Of a DNA stretch of 64,000 bases, positions 12,575-23,550 are shown in pieces. Every line of letters starts with the position of its first letter. Position 1 is the stretch's first letter. This DNA comes from Neckera pumila. Its lineage: Eukaryota; Streptophyta; Bryopsida; Hypnales; Neckeraceae. A program made the translations under genes and the position numbers. Below the pieces are notes generated by a model. That model had not been told where the DNA came from. It saw nothing but the letters and a program-made list of their open reading frames with translations, and ran no database searches. Location: NCBI GenBank assembly GCA_963969595.1, contig OZ018410.1, positions 35,135,413-35,199,412 of the forward strand, given 5' to 3'.

Positions 12575-14014
12575 AATAGTTTTTTCCGCATGTTCTCAAG
12601 TCATTACACTACAAGATCCTACAATCACTACAAGAAACTGGCCTTTTTTATAATGTCTGAAAAGACGTCGTCTCATGTCCGGAAAAACATGTATGAGAGT
12701 CAACGTAGATGTCATCTACAATCAAACTACAGAAAACAAGCAAAAAACTTCTGCTATTTTCAAAAACATGCCCAATTTGGCCTTGTTTTTTTTTTGACAT
12801 CACACATGATATGCTTTTTCAAGGTCCCAAAATTGTGCCATTTGGCGGACAAATCTGCTCCACGTAAGCACCACGTGGGCGGGCAGTGCCACGTAGGAAA
12901 CAAATTTCATCCGGTTTGTTGTTGACGTGGACCAAGGGAAAAGTAACATGGATTTGCCAATATTTGACGTGGCATGCCTTGTCAGCATACTTTTATGTTG
13001 TTTAAAAAATTTTAATGTTGTTTTTTTAAATGTCAATTTAGACATCTACTTAGACGTTTTTTGAGACATCAATTGGTGCATAATGTACCCATAGGACAAG
13101 GGCAGTAGAAAAAAATTATTTAAAAAAATAAATAAACAATCCAAATGACAAGAATTCAACAAGAATTAAATAAAACTTACCATCTACCACCAAGAGAATT
13201 TTTGATGGCAAAATGAAGGAATTCATTCATTAAAAGTTAATGAAAATGAGGGATTAAGAGGTCCTATTAATTTTCATTGTCCGTCCATGGTGAGACAAAA
13301 GATATGGGAGAACTAAAATATGGGAACTTAACCATTGTAAGTTTTGACATTGTTTTAGACGTCTAGACGTTGTTTCAGACATGTAGATGTTCTTTCAGAC
13401 ATCTGGAGCATGTTATTTTAGACATTTTACATTGAACACAACTCTTGCTTTATATATCCCACATGGATTGTTTCACTTCCTACCACCCCACAGTATAAAG
13501 ACCATCTCTTTTCATCCATGGTGCACATCCATCCATTATCCTTTTTTTGCAAAGTATGCCATGTGGCTGCCCTTCCCCTAAATTTTTTAATATGGTCAAC
13601 ATTTTATCATTGTCCGTAGTAATTTTTACTAATTTATCCATAGACAAAATGGACCTATTTGCTAACTTGGCAATCTATGTTTTCTTCGACGTCCCAAACA
13701 ACATTAGCATAATTTCAATCATGTCAAATACAACGTCAACGTCAATGATAACATCAACTTAGATTTATAGTAAAAAATCAATGTTCTCTGCAACGTCCAC
13801 CAAAATCTACCTTGTCGGGTCAAATGTCCTTTGAAATCTTCATGTTTTATCAGACATCACGCGTTAGAGGTAAAACATTACCAAAAACATGGTTTTCTTA
13901 CGTGAATTACATGTGTTTAAAAATGTTTTTTTTTTCAAAATTTGTTATGTCTATTAGAAATGGTAGTTTTGGAGTGTTTTGCTGAAAGCATAGTCATTGA
14001 ACTTTAGGGGTTAA
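12575..14014 (-). mobile_element. TTAA repeat fragment split by a CACTA insertion
   Basis: 12575-12625 and 13905-14014 together form the end of a TTAA element: CATGTTCTCAAGTCA and CTACAAGATCCTACAAT before the insertion, ATTACATGTGTTTAAAAATG after it, ending ACTTTAGGGGTTAA at 14001-14014. The rest of the element is missing. Confidence 0.75.
12626..13904 (+). mobile_element. Non-autonomous CACTA (En/Spm-type) element, 1279 bp
   Basis: Left end CACTACAAGAAACTGG; the right end reads CACGTAAGAAAACC on the other strand. It is flanked by AAT at 12623-12625 and AAT at 13905-13907, the 3-bp target duplication typical of CACTA transposons. The uninterrupted target can be read from other copies of the host repeat. 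Subterminal regions carry many AGACGTC, AGACATC and GACGT words in both directions, as expected for transposase sites. No transposase is encoded; the short ORFs at 12590-12925 and 13387-13762 are not recognisable. Confidence 0.82.
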
Positions 14015-14040
14015 TAAAATCTCAAAATGAACATCATTAT

Positions 14041-14089
14041 CATCATCAGGATGCTAATCACATTTTCATCATCAGGATGCTAATCACAT
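14041..14089. repeat. Tandem duplication, two 23-bp copies
   Basis: CATCATCAGGATGCTAATCA plus CAT occurs at 14041-14063 and again at 14067-14089. Confidence 0.9.
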
Positions 14090-14104
14090 ATAATTTTTCT
14101 TTTA

Positions 14105-14450
14105 CAAATTTGTCAGCTACCCTACATGAAGTTTAGATTTAGGCATAGACGTGTATCATTGGAATGATTGAATGTTTGGAATATTACAAGTGAAATGTTG
14201 AAATGTTGCAGAATTTTTTCATCCATATTGCCTAAATTTTTGAATATTTTTGAAAACCTACATCATGCCTTTAGCCCTGCATGGCAGGTTTCCCAAATAA
14301 GACAACCTAAAAGTTGCCAAACACCAAAAATCTGGACGCCAAAATGCCAAAATATTAACACCAATAGTTCCAACTCTTATATCCTTTGCACACAAAAAAA
14401 ACACTATTTTAGCACTCAGGTGCTAAATCAGACCTTTACATACAATATGT
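14105..14450 (+). repeat. Dispersed repeat, longer of two copies
   Basis: Shares CTACCCTACATGAAG, TTGAATGTTTGGAATATTAC with following AAGTG, and a later block with CACCAATAG and TTGCACACAAAAAA, in the same order, with 15512-15710. Identity of the family unknown. Confidence 0.45.
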
Positions 14451-15405
14451 AGATATGGAATGCATTTCATATTATTATTTTGTATTTTTGGTAAGATTAA
14501 ATTCACTTATGAACCTTAAATGAGACAAATCTCAAGACAAATGCATATTTGTACTAATTATAATCTTTACTACAAATAAAAATTTAACACATTGGAGATG
14601 CCATATTGATTAGATTGTAAGATTTACTTGTATAGTGATCTCATGCTATAGGTAATCCTTGAAATGCATTCACAAAAATGCACAAGATGCACAAATTTTT
14701 GAATTTCAAGCTTCAATGGGCCTTGGAATTAAAAGTGGTTATGATACCATTTGTATTTTAAATTTAAAAAAGATGTTTAAATGTTTGTTTTTTTAGAATA
14801 AAGAACATGAAATCTACATGAATACCTTCTACAAAAAGATTCTTTTTTCTAACTCTCCAAATCCTATCCACTGAATGCAGTTGCCCTTTGAATTTTTTTC
14901 ACTCTATCATTTAGAAAAAAGTATCAATTAATTTTTGAGTGTCAATTTTGGAATGAAGTAATTCTAAGTAGAAAGCATGTATTGCAAAAAACTGACACCT
15001 CCTAAATTCTAATATAGCATTGTTTGCTTTGTATATATTTGTGTTTGGTGTGCTATGACAGTATGACATTTTAGAAATGTGCTTGTGTAAACATAAAACT
15101 CCAACAATAGGGTGTCCAAAATCTTTTGAGGAATAAAATAATAGTATGTAAATGTCCCTTTTAAAAAATAAGCGTAAAAAGCAAATCCACAAAATAGAGG
15201 GAAATCCCAAAGTTCAAAATTCTACAAAATTGTCAATTTGTGACTACATTTTTAAAGCCTTGTAGCTTGAAAATATGTGGTAAGATTTAATTTTAAGTCG
15301 TTATACTTATTGAGATTAAACTTAAAGCATTAAATCAAATGATGATATCAGTGCCAATAGATGATAACAAAAAACAAATCGTATATTGTTATTCAATAAT
15401 AATTA
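14451..15405. other. AT-rich intergenic DNA, nothing recognised
   Basis: No supported feature. The 99-codon minus frame at 14911-15210 resembles nothing I know. Confidence 0.4.
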
Positions 15406-15847
15406 TTAAAACCTCTAAAGTCTCAAGGCCTTTTTTTTTTTTTATCAAATTCATCTCAAAATTGCCATTTCTATTGTAAATTGCAAAAAAATTTAGAGTT
15501 TTTTTAGTTTTTGTACTACCCTACATGAAGGTCAATTCAAATGTAAATTAAGTATTTTCAAGTATGTTTGAATGTTTAGAATATTATAAGTGAATTCTTT
15601 GCAACATTTTATAGTGTTACACCAATAATTTCAATTGCCAAAACCCTTTTGTGCACAAAAAAGAAAATATATGTGGTGAATCAAACCTTCACATAAGGTA
15701 CTAATTATAGGATCTTCCACTACTAACCATAGGATCTTTTACTAGACTAGTATAAAGATGTGTAAAAAAAATATTGACCACATAAATTGCAAGATATTTG
15801 CGTCCGAAGAAAGACTCCCTTTTTTTTGCACCTTACATGATTAGATT
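15406..15847 (+). mobile_element. TTAA repeat, subfamily 2, left part
   Basis: Starts TTAAAACCTCTAAAG, then CTCAAGGCC and AAAATTGCCATTTCTATTG, matching the left part of 32575-33513. It is interrupted at about 15505-15710 by a copy of the repeat at 14105-14450. It resumes with ATAGGATC and AGTATAAAGATGTGTAAAAA. At 15848 a subfamily 1 element has inserted. The continuation is at 17205-17456. Confidence 0.6.
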
Positions 15848-17165
15848 TTAATCCCTAAAGCTCTTTGACTATGTTTTCACCAACAATGCTCCAAAATTGC
15901 CACTTTTAGGAAAATAAACATTTTTGGACACATGTAACCATAGGATGTTGTAGTACGCTAGTTTGAAAAGATGCGGAAAAAATTTGAGGAATTTCCACCA
16001 TGTGGATTGCAAGATATAGGGTTTGCATTGACATATATATTTTTTAGGGCCCTTCAAAAAACAGGGCTGTTGCACTTCACAAAGTCACATTTGTATACAA
16101 AAATCTTCAAAATGGTAGTCATTTTTTAGATTCATTCTTGAAGGCAACTTAGCTACATGCTTGAAAATTTTTAGATTATTTGGAATTGTACAGCGGGGTA
16201 AAACTCATTTACAAATTTTTTAGTCAGTTTTTATTACAGAATTCAACAACTTTGGGAAGCTCTAGCATGCTCAAAGAATGAACCAATTTTGAAATTGCAA
16301 ATTGTGTTGGAATCTCAATGAAGTATACTTCAACTTCATAACAAGTGAAAAATGTGAAATCCAAAATCCTACAACAATTTGGAATTCTTTTATACATTAT
16401 CTACCATCCTTTGGAAGATAGTTGCATTTTTTTTGCAATCGGGTGAAGAATAAGCAAGAAATCATATAAGCAATTCAAGTGGTATGGAATGAAGTGTCTC
16501 TATCACAACGTCTACAAATAGTCATTCTGAACATCCCAATCAAATGCAAGCAGAAATTTTGACAAAGAGTGGTACTACTAGATGGTGGATAGTGTACAAA
16601 AAACATCCAAAATGGTGTATGATTTTGAATTTTGCATATGCATATTTGTTGTGGTGATAAAGTTCTCTTCTTTGCAATTCCAATGCAACTTGCGGTTTGG
16701 AAACTGATTCATTTCTGAGCATGATATAGATTACTGAAGTTTAGAAACTTGCTAGTGAAAATTGCCAGGGAACAAAAGTTTATAAATGAACTATACATCA
16801 CTATACAACATATAGGAAAAATAGAAAATAGAAAGAAACAAAGAATGATTCAAAATATTAAACTGTTATTGAATCTAATTTAGTTACGAAATTGAAAAAT
16901 GCCAATCCCAATGGTTATACTATTGCAATAAGCAATCTACATCCAATAATTTTATTTTTCTCCAAAAATATTGAAAATTGAATTAAAATAAAGAACTTTG
17001 AAGTTTATTTTAAAGTAGAGACCATAATTTCCCGCAAACTAGCTAAATTCCTCATAACTTCCATCTCATTAATAAAAATGGAATGATTCAAAGCTTTCCA
17101 TGTATACATAAATTTTTAAAATCAATTTCAAATCTTTATTTCTGAAAAAGTTTTTTTCTTTTTCT
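15848..17165 (+). mobile_element. TTAA repeat, subfamily 1, carrying a fold-back insertion
   Basis: Begins TTAATCCCTAAAG, then ACTATGTTTTCACCAA, and follows the 34415-35348 copy to about 17160, where the right half is lost. Bases 16193-16803 are a separate insertion listed below. Confidence 0.75.
16193..16803. mobile_element. Fold-back element 3, 611 bp, with TACA target duplication
   Basis: Flanked by TACA at 16189-16192 and 16804-16807; removing it restores the host repeat exactly as read in other copies (GGAATTGTACAACATATAGG). The two halves pair along their length: TCATTTACAAATTTTTT near 16205 with its diverged complement near 16780, GCATGCTCAAAGAATGAACC near 16266 with sequence near 16715, and ATACATTATCTACCATCC near 16392 with sequence near 16585. 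No coding capacity. Confidence 0.75.
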
Positions 17166-17204
17166 TTTTTCTTCTTAGTTTAAAAATTATATACTTCCAA
17201 TATT

Positions 17205-17456
17205 GAATTGAAAAAACTTGTATTGAAGAATTGAGTTGGAAGTTTAGGAACTTTTAAAAAACAAATCATGTGAACTCAATTTTCATTCTTAAAAAATTGT
17301 TAAGTTGAAGTAGGTAAGAGATTGAAGGAAAAACTAAATAGTTAGTAGCTCTAAGATGGAATTGAAACACAATAATCCAAAAATTGAGATTAGTTAAGCT
17401 ACAAGTGAACTAAATTCTATCAAATTCTTTCGTATTGAAAAATTGTGAAAATTGCT
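17205..17456 (+). mobile_element. TTAA repeat, subfamily 2, interior fragment
   Basis: Matches about 32885-33120 of the complete copy: GAATTGAGTTG, AAGTTGAAGTAGGTA, CTCTAAAATGGAATT-like block and ATTGAAAAATTGTGAAAATTG. Probably the other side of the copy split at 15848. Confidence 0.55.
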
Positions 17457-17520
17457 TTAATCTCTAAAGGTCAGATACTATGTTTTCAACCAAAATGCTC
17501 CAAACATTAGAAGAATTATA
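17457..17520 (+). mobile_element. TTAA repeat, left-end fragment
   Basis: TTAATCTCTAAAGGTCAG, then ACTATGTTTTCAACC and AAAATGCTCCAAA. Similarity stops after about 60 bases. Confidence 0.55.
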
Positions 17521-18567
17521 GGGCCTCTGGAGGGCTGCTTTAGAGTGACCATCCAGTCTATTAAAACACAGGTAGGTCTCCTATGAAAATTGTCAGAAGT
17601 ATATAGTCAGATGATGTGAATTTCACAAAACTAGTCAGTAAGAGCAGGCATGTTGCCAACTTCCACAATAAAAAGTCAAAACATGTTGACCATCGTTTGT
17701 TCTTGGTTCACTATTGGAATAAACTCCAGATTTCAAAAGAGAAAAAGGCCAGTATTAAACAAGGCTTTTGATTGAAAATTAAAAATGAAATTATCCAATC
17801 AAGCCAATTATCCAATCCAATCCATTTAAATGGGTGAATGCAAGAAACACTTGTACTATTTTGTGTCACATCTTGCATGCTAATTTGTTTTTTAGGCATA
17901 ATTTTTGCGTATTGAATCCAAATGATTTAAGATTTATAGGAAAGGTGCTCATGACCACTATACACCTTGCTTAATTTTTTGGTAATTTTCAAAAATGTTT
18001 TAATAAATAAAATAGCCCTCGATTTTATGTCACAAATTCCAATTTGGAGGTTTTGAGTACTATTTTGTACCCAAAAAATCAAATTTGGAGCTGAAATTTG
18101 GATAAGATGGTCTTCTAGTAGACTTCTAGCTCTCCAAGAGAGGGATTTTAAAAAAAAGTTAAATTTTGTGTAGTGTAGAGGTCTACAAAGTGAGCTTCTT
18201 TCTGCTTGCATTTTGAAACACATAATACATTATTTTGGTGGGTTTTATGGTGAATGACCATCTCTATAGAGCTGCTGCAAATGGACAATTTTTATTTAAT
18301 TTATTAAAATTATTTTATTATTTTTTACTAATTAAAGCATCAAAATGTCTATTTTCTTGAGATTAGGCACTTTCTAGTTCTCCCACTTAGAAAATTTTTC
18401 TATGCTTTTCCTTCCCAGGGTTTCTTCATTTTAAAGGTATATACATTGGCCATATTTTTAAAAAATATTAAAAATTATTTTTCTATGCTTAAAGTACTCC
18501 CGAAAAAACAACATCAAATAGTGAAAACGCAACAAAATCGACAAGTGTTTCTTGCATTTACCCAAAT
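17521..18567. other. AT-rich intergenic DNA, nothing recognised
   Basis: No supported gene. The minus frame at 17927-18223 is not recognisable. Confidence 0.4.
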
Positions 18568-19205
18568 CAATTTAAGTGGCTTTTGAATTCGCATGTTTAG
18601 AGATGAAAATAGGAACCTCTTTATACAAGTGAGGTTGTAGTAGGGCAAGCAATGCATGTGGAATATGTAAATTAGGATGAATAGGAGCTCCACCGCTTAT
18701 AGTTATGTGAGAAAAAAAATATTGTATTAAAAGCAAAATTTTGGGCCTCATTTAGGCATAGTAAAACAACTTTTTTGAAAAAAATTTCATAATCAAAAAT
18801 CCTTTTGAGATTTCAAGTCTCCAATCAAAAGTTATGGACAAAATTCAGACCGGATGTTTGAAGGAACATCTTTTGGAAATTTTCTTTAACATTTTCAAAC
18901 ATCCTGTCTAATTTTTGTCCATAAATTTTTATTGGAGACTTGAATTCACAAAAGATTTTTAGTTATGAAACTTAGCTTGTTATCCAGCTTTTAATAGTCC
19001 AAAGTTTTTTCAAAAAAGTTGTTTTACTATGACTAAATGAGGCCCGAACTTTTGCTTTTAATAGAATTTCTTTTTTTCACTTAACTTTGAGAGGAGGAGC
19101 TCCTACTCAATCCAATTTACATATCCCACATGCATTGTTCTATCTATCACTACTCCACTTCTATAAAGATCTTCTCCTCTCATCTTCAAACACTTCAATT
19201 GTCCA
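18568..19205. mobile_element. Fold-back (long hairpin) element 2, about 640 bp
   Basis: Dyad centre near 18878. GGATGTTTGAA at 18852-18862 pairs with TTCAAACATCC near 18894-18904, CTCCAATCAAAAGTTATGGA with its diverged complement near 18919-18940, and ATGAGGCCC near 19036 with GGGCCTCAT near 18743. Outer arm motifs (AATTTACATATCCCACATG, then CTATAAAGATC) match element 1, so the two belong to one family. Confidence 0.8.
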
Positions 19206-19508
19206 CAAAATAAGTCTTTCACATTGGAAAAAAAAAATTCTTGATGGTAAGCCACTTGACTATTTTGGGAAGTTTGCATTTTTTTTTACAATTTGGCTTG
19301 AGAGTAAGATGCATTTAAGTAGAAAGTGTTTAATAGTCAAGATTATGGTGCTTTAATACATCTTAACCTTGATTATTAAACACTTTTGACTTGGATTTTC
19401 AGCCACTAACAAGCATCTGACATTGGGATTGAAGGTGAACACGAATAGTGGAAAAAAAATTAGTAAACAAAAAAACAACTATTTATTGGGTCCTTGGAGG
19501 GCTATAGA

Positions 19509-20392
19509 ACAGCCCTCTAGAAGTCTTAGATTTTCTCTAATGATTGCCATTTCTAGTACAATTACCAAATTCTAGAATAAAAACATTTTCAAACACCTGT
19601 AATAGTAGGATCTTATAGTAAACTTGTTTTAGAATATGTACAAATAAATTTCAGAATTTTTTGCCTTGTAAATTATAAGATATTAGCATTTGAATTGACC
19701 AAAAACCTTTTTTTGGCCCTGCAAAAAATCGGGCAACTGTAGTTCACAAGGTCATATTTGAATGAAAAAATGTCCAAAATGGTGGTGACTCTTTAAATTC
19801 AGATCATTTGGAATTGTACAACATATAGGTAAAAAATAATAAGTAGAAAGAAGTAGATAATGATTCAAAACACTAAATTGTTAAGAATTTAATTATGGAA
19901 TTGAAAAATGTCAATCCCAATGGTTTTAATGTTGTAATAAACAATCTACATCCTATGGGTTTATTTTTCTCAAAAACTACTAAAAGTTGAGTATAATAAA
20001 GGACTTCAAAGTTTATTTTAGAGTAGGAAATTCATAACTGCCCGCAAATTAGAACCCCTCATAATTTTCATCTCATAAATCAAAAAGAATAATTCAAAGT
20101 TTTTACATGTATATATAAATCTAGAAAACTAATTTCAAATTTTTGTTTTTGTAAAAAGTGATTTTTCATAATTTTTTTGAATTGCTTGCCGTCCGTTGAA
20201 AATGACATATCATCCAGTAACTTTTTAACCATGTAGTCAAAAGTTTTGAAAATTGTTGGGCCTTAAAGCTACTCCTTAGACACATGTTGTGTGAAATTTT
20301 TAAAGAAAAAAAATAAAATTTCTTTTTGTAGTGAGTTGCCCAAAATCGCTATACTGCCAAAAAAAAACACCGTTTGGTCCTTTGGAGGTTAA
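19509..20392 (+). mobile_element. TTAA repeat, subfamily 1
   Basis: Left end decayed (AGCCCTCTAGAAGTC). The body follows 34415-35348 throughout, and the right end TTTGGTCCTTTGGAGGTTAA is at 20373-20392. Confidence 0.75.
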
Positions 20393-20735
20393 ATAATGAA
20401 TCCACTGAATTCTTTTTTACGGTTGCGTAAAAAACAAGATTTTATATAACTTTTGCATCTATATTCCAATTAGAATGAATCAAATCTCTCTAAATAGACA
20501 GAGTGTTTTCTATAAAAAATAAAATTTTGAAAATTTTATTTTGACTTCTTGTAATTTTTTTAATTTCCTTGTAAAAACCAATTTAGGCATAGGGTGGCAT
20601 TATTTTTTATCCTAGGCACTGATTGAAATGAAAATTATATTCCCAAAAGTTGATGTATTTTCCTATCTTAAAAAAAACTCAAAAAATCACAACCAAAATT
20701 GAGATCATTGAAGCCTATCCAATATCCATTGTTGG
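20393..20735 (+). mobile_element. TTAA repeat, subfamily 2, right-part fragment
   Basis: Matches 33150-33470 and 60-240: AAACAAGATTTTATATAACT, GAATGAATCAAA, CCTAGGCACTGATTGAAA. It abuts the previous copy directly. Confidence 0.6.
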
Positions 20736-21719
20736 TGTGATGGCAACTAATTTATTATTAATCTTAAATAATTCTTATTGTAAAATCTTTGAATCTTTAA
20801 ACAACTAAATTTATTTTCATGTTATATTTATTATACCACACTATCCTTTTTTATTCTTGTATAAACTTTTTGCACAACTTCCCTACTACACATAAGATAC
20901 TAAAGAAATGCATTTAATACTTATGAGAGGGTAAAATTACAATGAAATGAATGATTTTACAAAAGAAAACTAGACACTAATCAATAAAATGCTTAAAATG
21001 TAGCCTTTTTCGCTTTTATGAAGTATCAAAAACAAATAGTGATAACAAGAAAGAAGCTTAACACTAGGCTGTAGTTGAGAATGGTCAAAATCTGTAATTA
21101 TCAAATGATTTTGTTTTTATATGTACTTCCAAATTAAACAATAAACCTAATAGGTAGTATTTTTTTAATTAGTTTTCAATAAATATTTTTAATCGGTGAT
21201 TACACAAATAAAGATCTATTTTGTATTTTTGTATTTTTTTTTCATTTTAATCATTTATCGTGGCTTTGAAGGCTTTATTTTTGGTCTTTTCATTGTACTA
21301 GGCGTAGCATCAAGGTAACAAATAGCTTTTTTTCCCGATTTTTAATAGATAGTTAATACCTGTACGTAAATTGTAGTAATGACCTTTGGGTTAAAATTGC
21401 TTCAACTGATTTTTGGAGTGGCCTTTAAGATTTTTGCATTGACAAAAATAGGGTTTACTTTACAACCACAGGGTACCTTTGAAAATGCAACTAAAATTGA
21501 AGCTGACAAAACAAAGCCAAGATGAAAATGGTAAAATGAACTAGAACAAAAATAGTAAAATGAAGCTAAGACAAAAATATTGGAATTTCAAATTCACAAG
21601 ATTAAAATTGAAGCTCATAGTGTCTTTTCAATTGGAGACAACCCATAGTTTCCGAATCTTTGAGGTTTCTTGTGTTGACCAAAATAGAATCCAATGTTTT
21701 CTATTGGTCAATATACATT
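20736..21719. other. AT-rich intergenic DNA, nothing recognised
   Basis: Contains a short internal repetition around 21525-21580 (AAATGGTAAAATGAA and AAATAGTAAAATGAA) and nothing else I can support. Confidence 0.4.
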
Positions 21720-22631
21720 TTAACCCCTAAAGGTCCTTGGCTATGTCTTCACCAAAAACGCTCCAAAACTGTCATTTTTTTATAAAAATATGAAAATATT
21801 TGAAATTTTTTTGACACATGTCACCATAGGATCTTGTAATATACTAAATTGAGAACATGTGGTAAAAATTTTTAGAAATTTCCGCCGTGTGGATTGCAAG
21901 ATATAAGCATTCAAATACACTACAAAAAACAGGGCAATTACACTTCAGAAGCTCACTTTTCCATGAAAAAATGTCCCAAATGGTGGTGTTTTTTTGGATT
22001 CTTTTTCCTAGACAAGTTGGCCACATGCTTGAAAATTTTCACACCATTTGGAATTGTAAAACATATAGAATTTTTTTTGTAAATAGACAGTTAGTAGTAG
22101 AAAATGATTCAAAATATTAATTTGTTAAGAACTTAATTATGGAATTGAAAAATGCCAATTCCAATGGTTTCAATGTTGTAATAAACAATCTTCATTTTAT
22201 GATTTTATTTTTTCAAAAAATATTGAAAACGGAGTAAGATAAAGGACTTCAAAGTTTAGTTTAGAGTAGAGAATCCATAACTGCCCACAAACAAAAAATC
22301 CTCATATCGTTTTACTCATTGATCAAAATAGAATGATTCAAAGCTTTCCACGTATAAATAACTCTAGAAAATCAATTTCAAATTTTTGTTTTTGAAAAAA
22401 GAGATTTTTTAAATTTGCCCAGGCTATCCATTTATTAAAAAAAGTAACATATTAGGCCACAACATTTGACTCATATTTCCAAATGGCATAAAATTTCGTG
22501 CATATGAAAGATATTCCTTATTCCCACCTTCTATTAAAATTTGGACCAAATACATGGAAATTTCTAGTCACATATACCTAGCCAAAATTTCTATGTAGCC
22601 AAAAAATGCATGCTGGTCTTATAGGGGTTAA
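21720..22631 (+). mobile_element. TTAA repeat, subfamily 3, complete (912 bp)
   Basis: TTAACCCCTAAAGGTCC at the left; ATAGGGGTTAA at the right (22621-22631). The left half is shared with subfamily 1. The right half differs and matches the left half of 57408-58341 (CATATACCTAGCCAAAATTT and its complement). Confidence 0.82.
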
Positions 22632-23160
22632 TGAATCCAAAGTCCACCATAAAGAATTCATAGTTGCCAAAACTTGCACGTCATTTGAAGTCTACAAATT
22701 TATAATCCTCAAAAGATGAGCATAATATCACTTTTTTAAACACCATTTGTTCCCACCTATAAATGTAATTTTGTATATGTAGAAAATTGTAATTACTTGT
22801 CTTCAGTTGATTATAAAAAATTTATGTACATATTTTAGAATTATCATGAATTCCTAAATAAGAAGTGAAATGATTCATACAAAATGCAATTGATGCTTCC
22901 AAAAGATAAAAGTTTCTTTGTAGGTTTATATCATAGTATAGAACATCATGGTGAACATTTTTTAAATGTGTCATTCTAAAATCCAAAAACCATCACACCA
23001 TTGTTGCAAAAGAAAATTCAAATTTTTGGGTAAGATTTTAAAAAGAATCTAAATTTTTAGTATAATTAGAAAGGAATATCGGAAGAATATCAATAAAAAA
23101 ATTGATTACTAATAGAAATCTAATGCTTTTGGGGCTTCAAAATGTTAGATGCCATTCATA
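22632..23160. other. AT-rich intergenic DNA, nothing recognised
   Basis: No supported feature. Confidence 0.4.
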
Positions 23161-23406
23161 GACGGGCTAAATAAAAAAAAATTCCACGTGGCTCTCCTTG
23201 CTTGCGTAGCACAGACGTGGCAGCCACATGGCACAATTTTGTTGAGTGTAAAACCAATGTCTCAATGGAGAGTACATGCTTAACATCCAATGTTACCTTG
23301 TCAAGCGAGATGTTTTTGGGTCATTTACTTTGACATGATTTTTTAGACATCAATGTTGATACCAGTAGACGTCAACTTTGACATCAAACTGAAGACAAGT
23401 TTCTTC
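23161..23406. mobile_element. Possible CACTA fragment
   Basis: Rich in AGACATC, AGACGTC and GACGTGGCA words and a TTTTTAGACATCAATG block, resembling the interior of the CACTA element at 12626-13904. No CACTA terminus is visible. Confidence 0.4.
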
Positions 23407-23548
23407 TAATGCTAATCGCTTGACTTGCCCCCACACAAGGTTGCCCGGCTCAACCAAAATATATTCAACAATCAAAATTAGGAAATGGAGCTTTTTAGTG
23501 GGACAAAAATTTTGTCTGATTTGGAGGGTTTTAGTGGGACAGAAGGAG
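23407..23548. mobile_element. Stowaway-like MITE, right-end fragment
   Basis: CGCTTGACTTGCCC, then CACACAAGGTTGCCC and AAAATTAGGAAATGGAGC match 3950-4082. It ends GGGACAGAAGGAG followed by TA. Confidence 0.6.
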
Positions 23549-23550
23549 TA

